This document shows, piece by piece, positions 8,894 to 16,962 of a DNA stretch of 62,602 nt. The notes below the pieces were generated by a model. That model was not told the origin of the DNA. It was given only the letters and a program-made list of their open reading frames with translations, and made no database searches. The position numbers were made by a program, and so were the translations under genes. This DNA is from Levilactobacillus paucivorans. Its GTDB lineage: Bacteria; Bacillota; Bacilli; Lactobacillales; Lactobacillaceae. The DNA is taken from contig NZ_JQCA01000029.1 of assembly GCF_001437125.1 (NCBI RefSeq), positions 1-62,602 of the forward strand, in the 5' to 3' direction. Every line of letters starts with the position of its first letter. The stretch's first letter is position 1.

Positions 8894-9069
8894 ATTAAAC
8901 GACCCCTTTTCTGCTAGAGTTCCCTGAAGTTCGGTTAGTTTGTTAATCCGTTAATCGGCTAAGCCCATAATCTCTTAACCGAAGACCACTCCCCCCGGAG
9001 AAATCAGCGGGTGACCTAATCATCAGGGATGATTTACTTCTATTATACGAGTTATCAGGTGAAAAGCCA

Positions 9070-9098
9070 TTGAAAGCGGTTTATTAAATATTTCACAA
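9070..9098 (-). promoter_or_regulatory. Rex-like operator with overlapping cre-like half upstream of ndh
   Basis: On the minus strand bases 9098-9081 read TTGTGAAATATTTAATAA, matching the Rex consensus TTGTGAAnnnnTTCACAA at all but two fixed positions. The adjoining plus-strand TTGAAAGCGGTTTAT (9070-9084) differs from a catabolite-response element at one key base. Both lie some 30 bases upstream of a TATAAT box for ndh. Confidence 0.45.
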
Positions 9099-9248
9099 AT
9101 CCAACGCCTAACCCGACTAAACCACTAGCGAATTGGTTAACCCAGTGTGGCAGTCGCCCCAGACCTCAGCGAGTCACTTTAGCTGAAATCTCCTCACGAA
9201 ACCTTTATGGTAGAGGTTAGTTAAGTTAATTAGGTTTGGTGGTTGTTC

Positions 9249-9422
9249 TCACCTGCGGTCACGAGACGCCACCCTGTGAGGCAGACCTGAAGCCTGAGAA
9301 GCAGGCTTCAGGGCAACCTTGAACCTCGAAAAACACGAGTTTCAAAGTCGGCCGTGGTCTAAGTCGAGAAACTACCTCGACTAAGACCACCGACACGGGG
9401 TTCTGTCTCGTGACCTCCGGTT
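9249..9422 (+). repeat. Type I covarying palindromic element
   Basis: Closing stem TCACGAGAC (9259-9267) pairs with GTCTCGTGA (9405-9413). Three internal hairpins follow: CCTGAAGCCTG../CAGGCTTCAGG, TTGAACCTCG/CGAGTTTCAA and GTGGTCTAAGTCGAG/CTCGACTAAGACCAC. Conserved junctions are GTGAGGCAGA, GGCAAC, CGGCC and CGACACGGGGTTCT. Outer ends read CACCTGCGG and CCTCCGG. Confidence 0.85.
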
Positions 9423-9462
9423 AAAATAAAACTGTCAGCATCACCATTAACGGTTGGTATCC

Positions 9463-9644
9463 TTTAGCCGGAGGTGATCAGTGGGCCGTCCTGTGTCGGT
9501 GGTGTTAGGCCGGCGTTCTTCCGGTCTTACAGCAGGGGCCGCCTTTAAGACCCGCGCCCCTTGTGGGGCTTAAAGACGAGTCCGAAGACCGCTTCCTGGC
9601 TTCGGGCGTGCCTCATAGGACGGCCCGCTGATCACCGCAGACGG
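9463..9644 (-). repeat. Type II covarying palindromic element
   Basis: An 18-bp closing stem (9475-9492 with 9617-9634, one wobble) surrounds hairpins GGTGTTAGGCCGG../CCGGTCTTACAGC and CTTTAAGACCCGCG../TGGGGCTTAAAG. It lies head-to-tail beside the type I copy at 9249, in the divergent ndh/NAD(P)-protein region, so any promoter for the gene at 9681 must read through it or lie very close to its edge. Confidence 0.82.
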
Positions 9645-9680
9645 AAACCAGAAACCAAACCATTCAAGGAGGATTTCTTC

Positions 9681-10322
9681 ATGACAACATTAGTAATTGG
9701 TGCTCACGGCCACGTTGGCCAGCACATTGTCGAACAACTTGCAGCTATGGGTGAAACCGTCTATGCTGGGATCCGCTCCGAATCTCAAGCCGCAGAATTA
9801 AAAGCCTTAGGGGGCCAACCCCGCACAGTCGATCTGATGGGCAGTATCGATGACTTGGCTGCCGCCATGGCCGGCATCAACACCGTCGTCTTCTCTGCCG
9901 GTTCCGGTGGGAGTACTGGCGACGACATGACCTTAAACATTGATCTCGATGGGGCCGTTAAGTCCATGATTGCCACAGAAAAGGCCGGGATCAAGCGTTT
10001 TATCATCGTCAGTGCCATGGGTACCGACGACCGGTCCTTCTGGAGCAAATCGGGCATTCGGCCTTACTACGTAGCGAAGTTCTACGCGGACGAATGGCTC
10101 AAACACCGCACCAATCTGGATTACACCATTGTCCGTCCTGGAATCCTGACCAACGATGCCCCAACCGGCAAGATCACTACTCAGACGGCCGATAGCGCCA
10201 CGAAGTCCGTCAGCCGGGTCGACGTAGCCGCAGTGGTTGCCACCATCGTGGCGCATCCCCAACCAAAGCAAACGATTGAATTCGTCAACGGTGACACGGC
10301 CATTGACGCCATCATCCACTAA
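9681..10322 (+). CDS. NAD(P)-binding atypical SDR (NmrA/YwnB-like)
   Basis: A 213-residue Rossmann-fold protein: glycine motif GAHGHVGQH at residues 7-15, DLMGSIDDLAAAM after beta-3, VVFSAGSGG, and FIIVSAMGTDD with a YYVAKFYADEWL helix carrying the YxxxK pair. This is the atypical SDR group 5 pattern (YwnB, NmrA-like). Members are NAD(P) sensors or reductases; the substrate is unknown. AAGGAGGA at 9667 fixes the ATG at 9681; the frame is open upstream only because it runs through the palindromic repeat. Ends in a good terminator. Confidence 0.85.
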   Translation: MTTLVIGAHGHVGQHIVEQLAAMGETVYAGIRSESQAAELKALGGQPRTVDLMGSIDDLAAAMAGINTVVFSAGSGGSTGDDMTLNIDLDGAVKSMIATEKAGIKRFIIVSAMGTDDRSFWSKSGIRPYYVAKFYADEWLKHRTNLDYTIVRPGILTNDAPTGKITTQTADSATKSVSRVDVAAVVATIVAHPQPKQTIEFVNGDTAIDAIIH

Positions 10323-10338
10323 ATTTAAGAAGTTCTTA

Positions 10339-10373
10339 GCACGTCAGCCAGGTTGGTTGACGTGCCTTTTCTT
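10339..10373 (+). terminator. Terminator of the NAD(P)-binding protein gene
   Basis: GCACGTCA pairs with TGACGTGC and is followed by CTTTTCTTT, 17 bases after the stop. Confidence 0.82.
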
Positions 10374-10527
10374 TCCCGCCAGACTGGCGTTTGCGACCGG
10401 TTGCTCATTGATTTATTCCCCCACGCCGCGTAAAACAGTACATAACCCACTAATTGGTATAAATTGTTTATCCCCGATGTGATAAAATAAGTTTATAAAT
10501 GATTAACAACTGGAAAGGAAATAGCGC

Positions 10528-11409
10528 ATGAATTTTAAAGACTTAGCATACTTTACCCGATTAGTAGACCGTCAGAGTTTCTCTCGCGTCGCCGAAAATT
10601 TTCAGGTGACCCAACCCGCGGTATCGGCTGCGCTACGCCGGCTGGAAAAGGAATTGGCCATCCCCTTGGTCGACCGCCGGCAATCCCGCCGCGAGGTCAC
10701 GCTGACCCCTGCTGGTAACCAGTTCTACGCCCACGCTAGCCGAATCTTAAATGAATATCACCGTTCCCAACAAGACTTAGTCAGTCTGGAAAAAGGCACG
10801 GTGCGTCTGGGTCTACCACCCATTATTAGTCAAAACCTTTTACCTCAACTGGCCCCGGCCTTGCAAGAGGCTGATTTGTTCAGTGCCTTGAAGCCCGTCG
10901 AAGGTGGTTCCAACCAGATCCTCAAGAAGCTTCTAGCCGGCGAACTGGACGCGGCCTTCATTGGTACCGCGGGCAGCCTCCCCTCCGATACCCTGGAAGT
11001 GGAGGAACTGACCTCTGCCGAATTTGCCATCATCGTCAGCCAACAACATCCCCTGGCTAACCGCAACCGGGTCAGCTTCAGCGAGTTTGTTGACGACCCC
11101 TTCATCATGTTGGAACCCGGCTACGTTCAAGATAACGTCTTCCACCAGCTATCTGACGCCGGTATCACCCCGAAGATTCGGTTCCAAACCAGTCAGGTCG
11201 AGCTGATTAAACAGCTGGTCGCGGTCAACGCCGGGGTCAGCCTGTTGATCGACCTCGCCATCTCGCAGAGTGATCCGCTGATCGCGTTACCGCTACTAGA
11301 TGATGTCCCCCCATTCCGCATTTGCCTAGTCACTCGTAAGGGACAACATCCCAACGCCGCTACTCAGGCCTTCATTGACTTGGTGCGAAACGAACTAAAA
11401 GGAGCGTAA
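10528..11409 (+). CDS. LysR-family transcriptional regulator
   Basis: A 293-residue LysR regulator. Residues 1-60 hold the winged helix-turn-helix (DLAYFTRLVDRQSFSRVAEN, then QPAVSAALRRLEKEL), and residues about 90-290 form the two-lobed co-inducer domain. The N-terminus resembles MleR-type regulators of lactobacilli, but no malolactic genes are in the window, so the regulon is unknown. GGAAAGGAAAT precedes the ATG. It is transcribed alone and converges with the small exported-protein gene; a nested hairpin GAGCGT..ACGCTC enclosing CGGCT/AGCCG at its stop lacks a T-run. Confidence 0.9.
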   Translation: MNFKDLAYFTRLVDRQSFSRVAENFQVTQPAVSAALRRLEKELAIPLVDRRQSRREVTLTPAGNQFYAHASRILNEYHRSQQDLVSLEKGTVRLGLPPIISQNLLPQLAPALQEADLFSALKPVEGGSNQILKKLLAGELDAAFIGTAGSLPSDTLEVEELTSAEFAIIVSQQHPLANRNRVSFSEFVDDPFIMLEPGYVQDNVFHQLSDAGITPKIRFQTSQVELIKQLVAVNAGVSLLIDLAISQSDPLIALPLLDDVPPFRICLVTRKGQHPNAATQAFIDLVRNELKGA

Positions 11410-11466
11410 TCCCCGGCTCTAGCCGACAATCACGCTCGAATTAGCTTCTATTCTACTGATTAATAA

Positions 11467-11760
11467 TTATTTCAATTGACGGTCGTCGTGCTTGTTGTCC
11501 AGGTTTAGGGCACTGGCATTGACGGCCGTTTGTACTTGGCTGGAAATCTTCTTAGTTGTGACCCGTTGTAAGTGAATCTTAGCTGGTTGGATGCCGGCGT
11601 TGGGCCGGTCACTCAGCTGAATGGACGTCCGAATCTCGGGGGCATTGTCACTGGTCGTCGTCTTGGTTGCGGCAGAAGCCCCGGCAGAGGTTGCCAGCAA
11701 GGTTGTCACCGTCATGGCAACCAGCATTACTTTAGTCATCATCGTTTTAATTTTAGTCAT
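11467..11760 (-). CDS. Small exported protein next to a two-component system
   Basis: About 97 residues: a basic N-terminus, a hydrophobic core (VMLVAMTVTTLLATSAG) and a likely signal-peptidase site after SAGASAA, then a 60-residue hydrophilic mature part without known domains. The ATG at 11760 has GAGGAG eight bases upstream; an in-frame GTG three codons earlier overlaps that site and is unlikely. It is divergent from, and shares an intergenic region with, the response regulator at 11941, so it may be a target of that system. Function unknown. Confidence 0.72.
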   Translation of the reverse strand: MTKIKTMMTKVMLVAMTVTTLLATSAGASAATKTTTSDNAPEIRTSIQLSDRPNAGIQPAKIHLQRVTTKKISSQVQTAVNASALNLDNKHDDRQLK

Positions 11761-11860
11761 TTTAACCACTCCTCAGTTAGTTGTTTTGGCTGTTCGCTTT
11801 CGATGACTTAGTTATACCATGGGACGCGCCCGCTAATCTTGAAGTTAAAATAAGTCGCAC

Positions 11861-11875
11861 ATAAGAATTTCTTAT
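11861..11875. promoter_or_regulatory. 15-base palindrome in the divergent two-component promoter region
   Basis: ATAAGAA-T-TTCTTAT is a perfect dyad located 66 bases upstream of the response-regulator start and 101 bases upstream of the exported-protein start. A related TAAGAAATTCTCA follows the kinase stop codon at about 13989. It may be a response-regulator site. Confidence 0.4.
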
Positions 11876-11940
11876 TTTCCACTAGCGGCATTATGTTATT
11901 ATGCATTTAAACACCACCACACGAAGGAGTATCAGCGTTT

Positions 11941-12642
11941 ATGAAAAATACAATTCTACTGGTCGAAGACGAGGAAGGCCTGGCCAGCTACGTTGCCAAG
12001 GAACTGACCTTCGAAGACTTTACAGTGATTACGGCCGCAGACGGTGAGGAAGCCTGGGAAACCTATCAGGAAAAACGCGACGACCTGCTTTTAATCCTAC
12101 TAGATTGGATGTTACCCAAGATGGATGGCATGCAGGTTCTCCGTCGAATTCGCAAGCACGACGACCTCCCCGTCATCATGATGACCGCTCGCGATTACCT
12201 CGGCGACAAGGTCACTGGGCTAGACACCGGGGCCGACGACTATATCACGAAACCCTTTGAAATCGAAGAACTCCTCGCCCGGATTCGCGTCATCCAGCGC
12301 CGGGCCGAGCATCAGACCGGCCGTGACCAAGCCTACCATTTAGCCGATCTGACGCTGGTCACCAAGACCCGCCAGGTCGATCGCGGCGGGCGCAACCTCC
12401 AACTTACCCAGCGTGAATACGACCTCTTACTCTTCTTGTTACAGCACCCTGGCCAAGTCTTCACCCGCGACGAGCTCCTCGATAACGTCTGGGGCGTCGA
12501 CTTTCTCGGCCAACAAAACGTGGTCGACGTCTACATCGGCTACCTGCGCAATAAAATTGACGTGGGCGACGCGCCGCACCTCTTTCACACGGTGCGTGGC
12601 GTCGGCTACAGCCTAAAGGAAGATGATGCTGATGCGAACTAA
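11941..12642 (+). CDS. OmpR/PhoB-family response regulator
   Basis: A 233-residue regulator. The receiver domain (1-120) has the acidic pair in VEDEEG, phosphoacceptor Asp in LLDWMLPKMDG, the switch Thr in MMTARD and Lys in YITKPF. The C-terminal winged helix (about 135-228) has LTQREYDLLLFLLQHPGQVFTRDELLDNVWG and ends VRGVGYSL, typical of OmpR/PhoB. GAAGGAGT precedes the ATG. It overlaps the following histidine-kinase gene. The closest functional kind is ArlR/CiaR-like cell-envelope regulators, but the stimulus is unknown. Confidence 0.95.
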   Translation: MKNTILLVEDEEGLASYVAKELTFEDFTVITAADGEEAWETYQEKRDDLLLILLDWMLPKMDGMQVLRRIRKHDDLPVIMMTARDYLGDKVTGLDTGADDYITKPFEIEELLARIRVIQRRAEHQTGRDQAYHLADLTLVTKTRQVDRGGRNLQLTQREYDLLLFLLQHPGQVFTRDELLDNVWGVDFLGQQNVVDVYIGYLRNKIDVGDAPHLFHTVRGVGYSLKEDDADAN

Positions 12643-13993
12643 GCAGCCGCGATCATACGCGGATATCATTCGTCACTCGTTTACCAGTCTGCTGGTGACC
12701 ATTGGGATCGTCATTGTCCTCACGGTCAGCATCACCCTGGTCGTCGATCAACTCACGCGAGCCCAGAACCAAGCGGCCCAACTGAGTGCCAGCCTCCAGA
12801 CCTCACAGGTCAGTAATTTCCAGGACTGGCTCAAGGTGAATCAAGCCAGTGGACTGAACTCTCACAACACGTTTGTCTTCATCAAACAAGCAAACGGTAC
12901 GACAACGTCACTCCTCCCACGAGGGGCAGCGCTCGCCGCAGCCAGGACCTGGTCGATTCCCTTTACCCATCTGACCTATTTCAAAGGCTGGGGACTCTAT
13001 TTCTCCGAATCGCTGAAGACTGGGGGCCGCACCTACGATCTCTTCATTGGGATGCACGTGTTGGTCGGCAATCTCCATATCTTAATTGCGGTGCTTATCA
13101 TTATTATTTGCCTGAGCTTCCTAATTGGGCTGGCCTACGTTCGCCGGCTGGCCAATCGTATCAGTGCCCCCACTATGGCCTTGGCCCAAGCGGCCCAACA
13201 AGCCGCCGCCAATCCCGAAAGTACGCAGCCAGAACTGCCACGACCAACGGAACCGGTGGAAGTGGCCCAACTAGCCAGCGACTTCAACCAACTCCTGGCC
13301 GCCCAGAATGGCCGACTGCAACGTGAGCGCCAATTTATCTCCGACGCTTCGCATGAACTCCGCACACCCATCGCCACCATTCGGGGCAATCTCAAATTAA
13401 TCGAACGTCGCGGAGAACAGCATCCCGAGGTCATTCCCGAATCACTGGGATTCATCGACCAGGAGTCCTTGCGGATGCAACATCTGATTGAAAACTTACT
13501 CCATCTTTCCCGTGCCGATCGAGCCGCGGTCACCTTGGAACCCCTAGATATCGCGCTCATGGCCCGGGGTGTCGTCGAACACTACCAACCCCTGGTCAGC
13601 CAACCGTTGACGTTTAACGGCCCCACAACACCGACCATGGCCCTGGGTAATCAGGACATGCTCCATCAAATCCTAACGGCCCTCCTCGACAATGCCCACA
13701 AATATTCACCGGCCGACCAGCCCATCACGGTGACCGTCGCCACAACCGACGACCACGTGACCCTCACGGTGGCCGACCAAGGAACGGGGATTGCACCGGA
13801 GAACCGCGAACACATCTTCGAACGGTTCTACCGGGTTGATAGCGCCCGATCCAACAAAATTGAGGGCAGCGGCCTGGGACTCGCCATCGTTTCCCAACTG
13901 GTCAGCCTCAACCATGGCACGATTGCCGTCACCGATAACACCCCGCACGGCAGTCGATTTGCCGTAACCTTGGCCGCCGCAAAGGAAAAATAA
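12626..13993 (+). CDS. Sensor histidine kinase (HisKA, HAMP)
   Basis: About 455 residues: a first membrane helix near residues 20-45, an extracytoplasmic loop of roughly 100 residues, a second helix near 150-172, HAMP with a Pro-rich TQPELPRPTEPVE connector, then the H-box ISDASHELRTP, N-box LLDNAHKYS, G1 VADQGTGI, F FERFYR and G2 GSGLGLAI. The first 17 bases overlap the response regulator, implying coupled translation. In-frame ATGs at 12623, 12626 and 12632 compete; AAAGGA at 12615 best suits 12626. It should phosphorylate the upstream regulator in response to an envelope signal. Confidence 0.93.
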   Translation: MLMRTKQPRSYADIIRHSFTSLLVTIGIVIVLTVSITLVVDQLTRAQNQAAQLSASLQTSQVSNFQDWLKVNQASGLNSHNTFVFIKQANGTTTSLLPRGAALAAARTWSIPFTHLTYFKGWGLYFSESLKTGGRTYDLFIGMHVLVGNLHILIAVLIIIICLSFLIGLAYVRRLANRISAPTMALAQAAQQAAANPESTQPELPRPTEPVEVAQLASDFNQLLAAQNGRLQRERQFISDASHELRTPIATIRGNLKLIERRGEQHPEVIPESLGFIDQESLRMQHLIENLLHLSRADRAAVTLEPLDIALMARGVVEHYQPLVSQPLTFNGPTTPTMALGNQDMLHQILTALLDNAHKYSPADQPITVTVATTDDHVTLTVADQGTGIAPENREHIFERFYRVDSARSNKIEGSGLGLAIVSQLVSLNHGTIAVTDNTPHGSRFAVTLAAAKEK

Positions 13994-14101
13994 GAAATTC
14001 TCAGGTAATCCTTAATTGAAATCAAGGACTAAAGCGACCTTTCCCCGGTATACTGGGTCCATAGATGATATCTGAGTGGTTCTGGTTAACCACCTAGCTT
14101 C

Positions 14102-14274
14102 ACCGCCTGCGTCAACCAGACGCCACCCGGTGAGGCAGACCTGAAGCCAAAGTTCGGTCTTCAGGGCAACCTTGAACCTCAAAAGACGAGTTTCAAAGTT
14201 GGCCGTGCTCTAATCCGAGAAAAAACCTCGGCTAAGACCACCGACACGGGGTTCTGTCTGGTTGCCTCCGGCTA
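14102..14274 (+). repeat. Type I covarying palindromic element
   Basis: Closing stem AACCAGAC (14114-14121) pairs with GTCTGGTT (14256-14263). Hairpins CTGAAG../CTTCAG, TTGAACCTC/GAGTTTCAA and TAATCCGAG../CTCGGCTAA carry the same junction motifs as the copy at 9249. It lies in the 3' region of the histidine-kinase gene in sense orientation. Confidence 0.85.
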
Positions 14275-14288
14275 GGACTGGTTGAACA

Positions 14289-14324
14289 CACAACATAATA
14301 TCAAATATCACCTATTATGTTGTG
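14289..14324. repeat. Perfect 12-bp inverted repeat
   Basis: CACAACATAATA (14289-14300) and TATTATGTTGTG (14313-14324) flank a 12-base AT-rich spacer, between two palindromic elements. There is no T-run, so it is not an ordinary terminator; it could be an operator. Confidence 0.6.
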
Positions 14325-14337
14325 AATGTAATTCAGC

Positions 14338-14425
14338 CTCGGTTGGACAGGAGCAGAGTCCCGTGTCGACGGCGTTAGGTCGGTGATTTGCCGGCCTTAC
14401 AGCGTGGCGTTCCTGACCAACCGAG
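14338..14425 (-). repeat. Minimal (88-base) member of the palindromic element family
   Basis: CTCGGTTGG (14338-14346) pairs with CCAACCGAG (14417-14425), with TCCTG/CAGGA inside. Only one internal hairpin remains (CGGCGTTAGGTCGG../CCGGCCTTACAGCG), next to the conserved CCGTGTCG motif (reverse of CGACACGG). It looks like a type II copy reduced to its closing stem and last hairpin. Confidence 0.65.
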
Positions 14426-14469
14426 ACAACCAATCTCGGATGTCATAATTTGAAAGGAAGCGTGAGATT

Positions 14470-14715
14470 ATGCTGATTGATGACAACCCGCAAATTCATA
14501 CGATAACACCCGCCCAGATTACGAAGGTTTTCTACCCTTACGTCATCGCCAAGACGGAAGCCGGGAGTTACGTCAACCTGAACTTAAGCGACCAGGAACG
14601 CAAGGACCCCTTGTTCTGGGAATCCATCGCTAACATTGCCAAAGCCAAACTTTGGGTGCCAATTGGCGAAAAGTTCCATCAACTCTTAGCGTACGATTGG
14701 ACGTACGCGATGTAA
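14470..14715 (+). CDS. Small protein of unknown function (81 aa)
   Basis: I do not recognise this protein. It is soluble and mildly acidic, with VFYPYVIAKTEAGSYVNLNL, FWESIANIAKAKLWVPIGEKFHQLL and no signal peptide or membrane segment. GAAAGGAAG lies nine bases upstream of the ATG, and an excellent terminator follows about 85 bases after the stop, so it is a genuine transcription unit. It sits between palindromic elements on both sides (14102-14425 and 14840-14962). Confidence 0.7.
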   Translation: MLIDDNPQIHTITPAQITKVFYPYVIAKTEAGSYVNLNLSDQERKDPLFWESIANIAKAKLWVPIGEKFHQLLAYDWTYAM

Positions 14716-14802
14716 CTTTCCCACTCAAAACTTAATCGCCGATCATGAATTAAAGGCCTCCAGCGAGAGTGTCCATTCACCACTAAATCGGCCCCTAACC
14801 TT

Positions 14803-14834
14803 AGCCCCCAAGCTGCTTGACTTGGGGCTTTTTT
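14803..14834 (+). terminator. Terminator of the 81-aa protein gene
   Basis: GCCCCCAAG pairs with CTTGGGGC and is followed by TTTTTT. Confidence 0.9.
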
Positions 14835-14839
14835 GTCGC

Positions 14840-14962
14840 AAGAGTGCGCCATCAGGCGGTTAGTCGGCGATCATTAACGTCGATTACGGAAAAATCCCGG
14901 GCTTGGATTATTCCGTAATCGGGGTTAAGCGGAGCCGACTGCCTGATGGCGCACGTTTCGGC
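14840..14962 (+). repeat. Type IV nested-hairpin element
   Basis: AAGAGTGCGCCATCAGGC pairs with GCCTGATGGCGCAC; a middle AGTCGGC/GCCGACT stem and an inner CGATTACGGAA../TTCCGTAATCG hairpin lie inside. Read on the minus strand it has CGAAACGTG, CCGCTTAACCCCG and CGACGTTAATG, aligning with 2573 and 20131. It starts right after the terminator of the upstream plus-strand gene, in the same orientation relative to that gene as the other copies. Confidence 0.82.
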
Positions 14963-14978
14963 TAGGTGGCCACCCACG

Positions 14979-15006
14979 AAAAAAAGCCTGGGTTTCATCC
15001 CAAGCT
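14979..15006 (-). terminator. Terminator of the small membrane protein gene
   Basis: On the minus strand AGCTTGGG pairs with CCCAGGCT (one wobble) and is followed by seven T. Confidence 0.82.
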
Positions 15007-15031
15007 CTCGTTTAAAATTTACGTTCAATTC

Positions 15032-15451
15032 TTAATGGGGAATCGGTTTGTGCGTGAACTCCGCCTTCCGCCGCAACTGTTTGCGGGTCTGTCCCACCAT
15101 AATCTCCGTGGGATAAGCCAGGTACCCATCCAGGGTGCCACCAAAGCTGGCAACGCAAAAGCTCATAAAACCCCAGACTGCGGGCGACCAATTTGGAAAG
15201 TAAGGAGCCACGCAAGCGATGATCATGAAGAAAATAAAACCAACTAGACCTTCAAATCCCTGCCGACCAAACCGACTGAAGTAAGGGTACTGGCGCGTGA
15301 ACAAGCCGTCAACAATGACCAGTCCGAGCATTGCCCCCACCGCCAACTGTTTGCTGGATGCGCCGGGTTCGAAAATCACCGGACTCATCAGCAACATCAA
15401 CACCTGAAGAAACCAGAACGAATGAAACGCATAGCGCCAATCAAACCGCAT
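15032..15451 (-). CDS. Small integral membrane protein, unknown function
   Basis: A 139-residue protein with about four hydrophobic segments (for example FWFLQVLMLLMSPVIF, LAVGAMLGLVIVDGLF, GLVGFIFFMIIACVAPYF, AVWGFMSFCVASFGG) and a basic C-terminal tail (RKQLRRKAEF) that should face the cytoplasm. No catalytic motif is recognisable. The ATG at 15451 has GAGG eight bases upstream; the frame extends seven codons further from a TTG without a better site. It is monocistronic with its own terminator. Confidence 0.7.
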   Translation of the reverse strand: MRFDWRYAFHSFWFLQVLMLLMSPVIFEPGASSKQLAVGAMLGLVIVDGLFTRQYPYFSRFGRQGFEGLVGFIFFMIIACVAPYFPNWSPAVWGFMSFCVASFGGTLDGYLAYPTEIMVGQTRKQLRRKAEFTHKPIPH

Positions 15452-15561
15452 CCGAATCGCCTCACTTTCCAAGTTGGGTTCCGCTTTTGGACTCCCAGTG
15501 TAGCACAGGAAAGCTTAACAATAGGCTAACGGAAACTGACCTGGTTAGGGTAGTTGCAATA

Positions 15562-16962
15562 CTAACGCGCGGTTGTTCCCTGTTCAGAGCGAAAGGCTAC
15601 CAGCATGCTGAGCAAGGCTCCGAGTCCGGTCACTACCAACACCAGCAACGCCCATTTAGAACCCAACGCCGTTTTAACAACGGTGCTGCCACTCCCAGAG
15701 GCTTGGCTAGCGCCGATAATCGCGGAAACCACGGCGGTCCCAATGGCTCCGGCAAACTGCTGGAGTGCGTTCATCAAGGCATTACCGTCCGCCTTAAGGT
15801 CAGCGCCCAGTTGTTTCAAACCGGCCGTCATAATGTTTCCGAAGGCAACGCCGATCCCCACCATGTAGACTACATAAAGCCACAGAATGGCCGCAACCGA
15901 CAGATGACTGGCAAAGACGGTCATCAGTAGCAACGTGATGACAACAACACTCAGGCCCAAGAGAATTGGCCGCTTAGCCCCGAACCGATCCAAGATCTGA
16001 CCCCCAATTGGAGAAAAGGCGGCCCCGATGATGGCACCCGGCAAGACCACCAGTCCGGCCACGAATGCCGTCTGCTGATCGACCAACTGTAGGTAATTTG
16101 GCAGGATAAAGGAGAGTCCCAGTGCGGTTGTTTGAATCAGAAAGAAGGTCAGTAAATGCCAGGCAAAGGGCCGGTTGCGCAACGCATCCAAATGAATCAA
16201 GGGATGGTCGATATGATCCGACCGGCGAACAAAGCCAACAGCCCCAACAATGCCGATGATCCAAGATCCCAAAACCGACCAGCTTAACCAGTCATGACTA
16301 CTCAGGGAACTGAAGCCGTAGATTAGACCCCCGAAGGCCATAATTACGGTAATCATGCTGAGAACATCGAAAGACTCCTGTTTCGTGGGCACAACCTGTT
16401 TGATTGTCCGAATCCCCACAAAGAATGAGATGACGAGGAAGGGCACCAGAATCCAGAAAATATAGCGCCAGTTGAAATTGGTCACTAGGATTCCCCCATA
16501 AGTTGGCCCAATAGCGGGTCCCACGGCAGTGATCAACGTCCCGATCCCAGTCATCAACCCAATCCGACTCAACGGCACCTGTTCGAGAATAATGTTAAAC
16601 ATTAAAGGTAAGGCAATCCCGGTGCCGAGTCCTTGAACAGCTCGTCCCAGTAATAACCACGTAAAGGTCGGTGCCATGGCATCTAACAACAAGCCCGCGA
16701 TAAACAGGAGGTTGGCCGTCACAAACAACGACTTCAACTTAAAACGTCGTTTCAAATACGAGGAGATCGGGACGATGCAGGCCACGATCAGGAGATACAA
16801 CGTGGTCATCCACTGCACGGTCCCCGTCGTCACGTCAAACTGCTTCATTAACGTGGGAAAAGTAATGTTCATCGCGGTCTCCACGATGACCCCACTCAAA
16901 GACATCAGACCCGTAGCCAGAACGGCTCCGACGACGCGTGGTTCAATTTTTTCATTTGCCAT
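15562..16962 (-). CDS. MFS drug:H+ antiporter, DHA2 (EmrB/QacA) type
   Basis: The 466-residue transporter has about 14 predicted membrane spans. Motif A/C features include a proton-coupling region WMTTLYLLIVACIVPISSYL, the LLGRAVQGLGTGIALPL segment and the antiporter motif GPAIGPTYGG near residue 150. DHA2 proteins expel lipophilic drugs or bile-like compounds. Its start overlaps the end of the preceding marR-type gene by 11 bases, so the two are co-translated and the MarR protein is its likely local repressor. No obvious terminator is seen directly after the stop. Confidence 0.92.
   Translation of the reverse strand: MANEKIEPRVVGAVLATGLMSLSGVIVETAMNITFPTLMKQFDVTTGTVQWMTTLYLLIVACIVPISSYLKRRFKLKSLFVTANLLFIAGLLLDAMAPTFTWLLLGRAVQGLGTGIALPLMFNIILEQVPLSRIGLMTGIGTLITAVGPAIGPTYGGILVTNFNWRYIFWILVPFLVISFFVGIRTIKQVVPTKQESFDVLSMITVIMAFGGLIYGFSSLSSHDWLSWSVLGSWIIGIVGAVGFVRRSDHIDHPLIHLDALRNRPFAWHLLTFFLIQTTALGLSFILPNYLQLVDQQTAFVAGLVVLPGAIIGAAFSPIGGQILDRFGAKRPILLGLSVVVITLLLMTVFASHLSVAAILWLYVVYMVGIGVAFGNIMTAGLKQLGADLKADGNALMNALQQFAGAIGTAVVSAIIGASQASGSGSTVVKTALGSKWALLVLVVTGLGALLSMLVAFRSEQGTTAR

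Noticed and set aside
9561-9680. Upstream extension of the NAD(P)-binding protein by 40 codons
   Set aside because: The extension runs through a type II palindromic element, and the AAGGAGGA site places the start at 9681.
11403-11440. Terminator between the LysR gene and the small exported-protein gene
   Set aside because: A nested GAGCGT/ACGCTC hairpin exists, but no T-run follows on either strand.
15331-15930. 199-codon plus-strand frame opposite the MFS gene
   Set aside because: It is antisense to the end of the DHA2 transporter and the start of another gene, with Arg/Gln/His-rich composition and no ribosome site.
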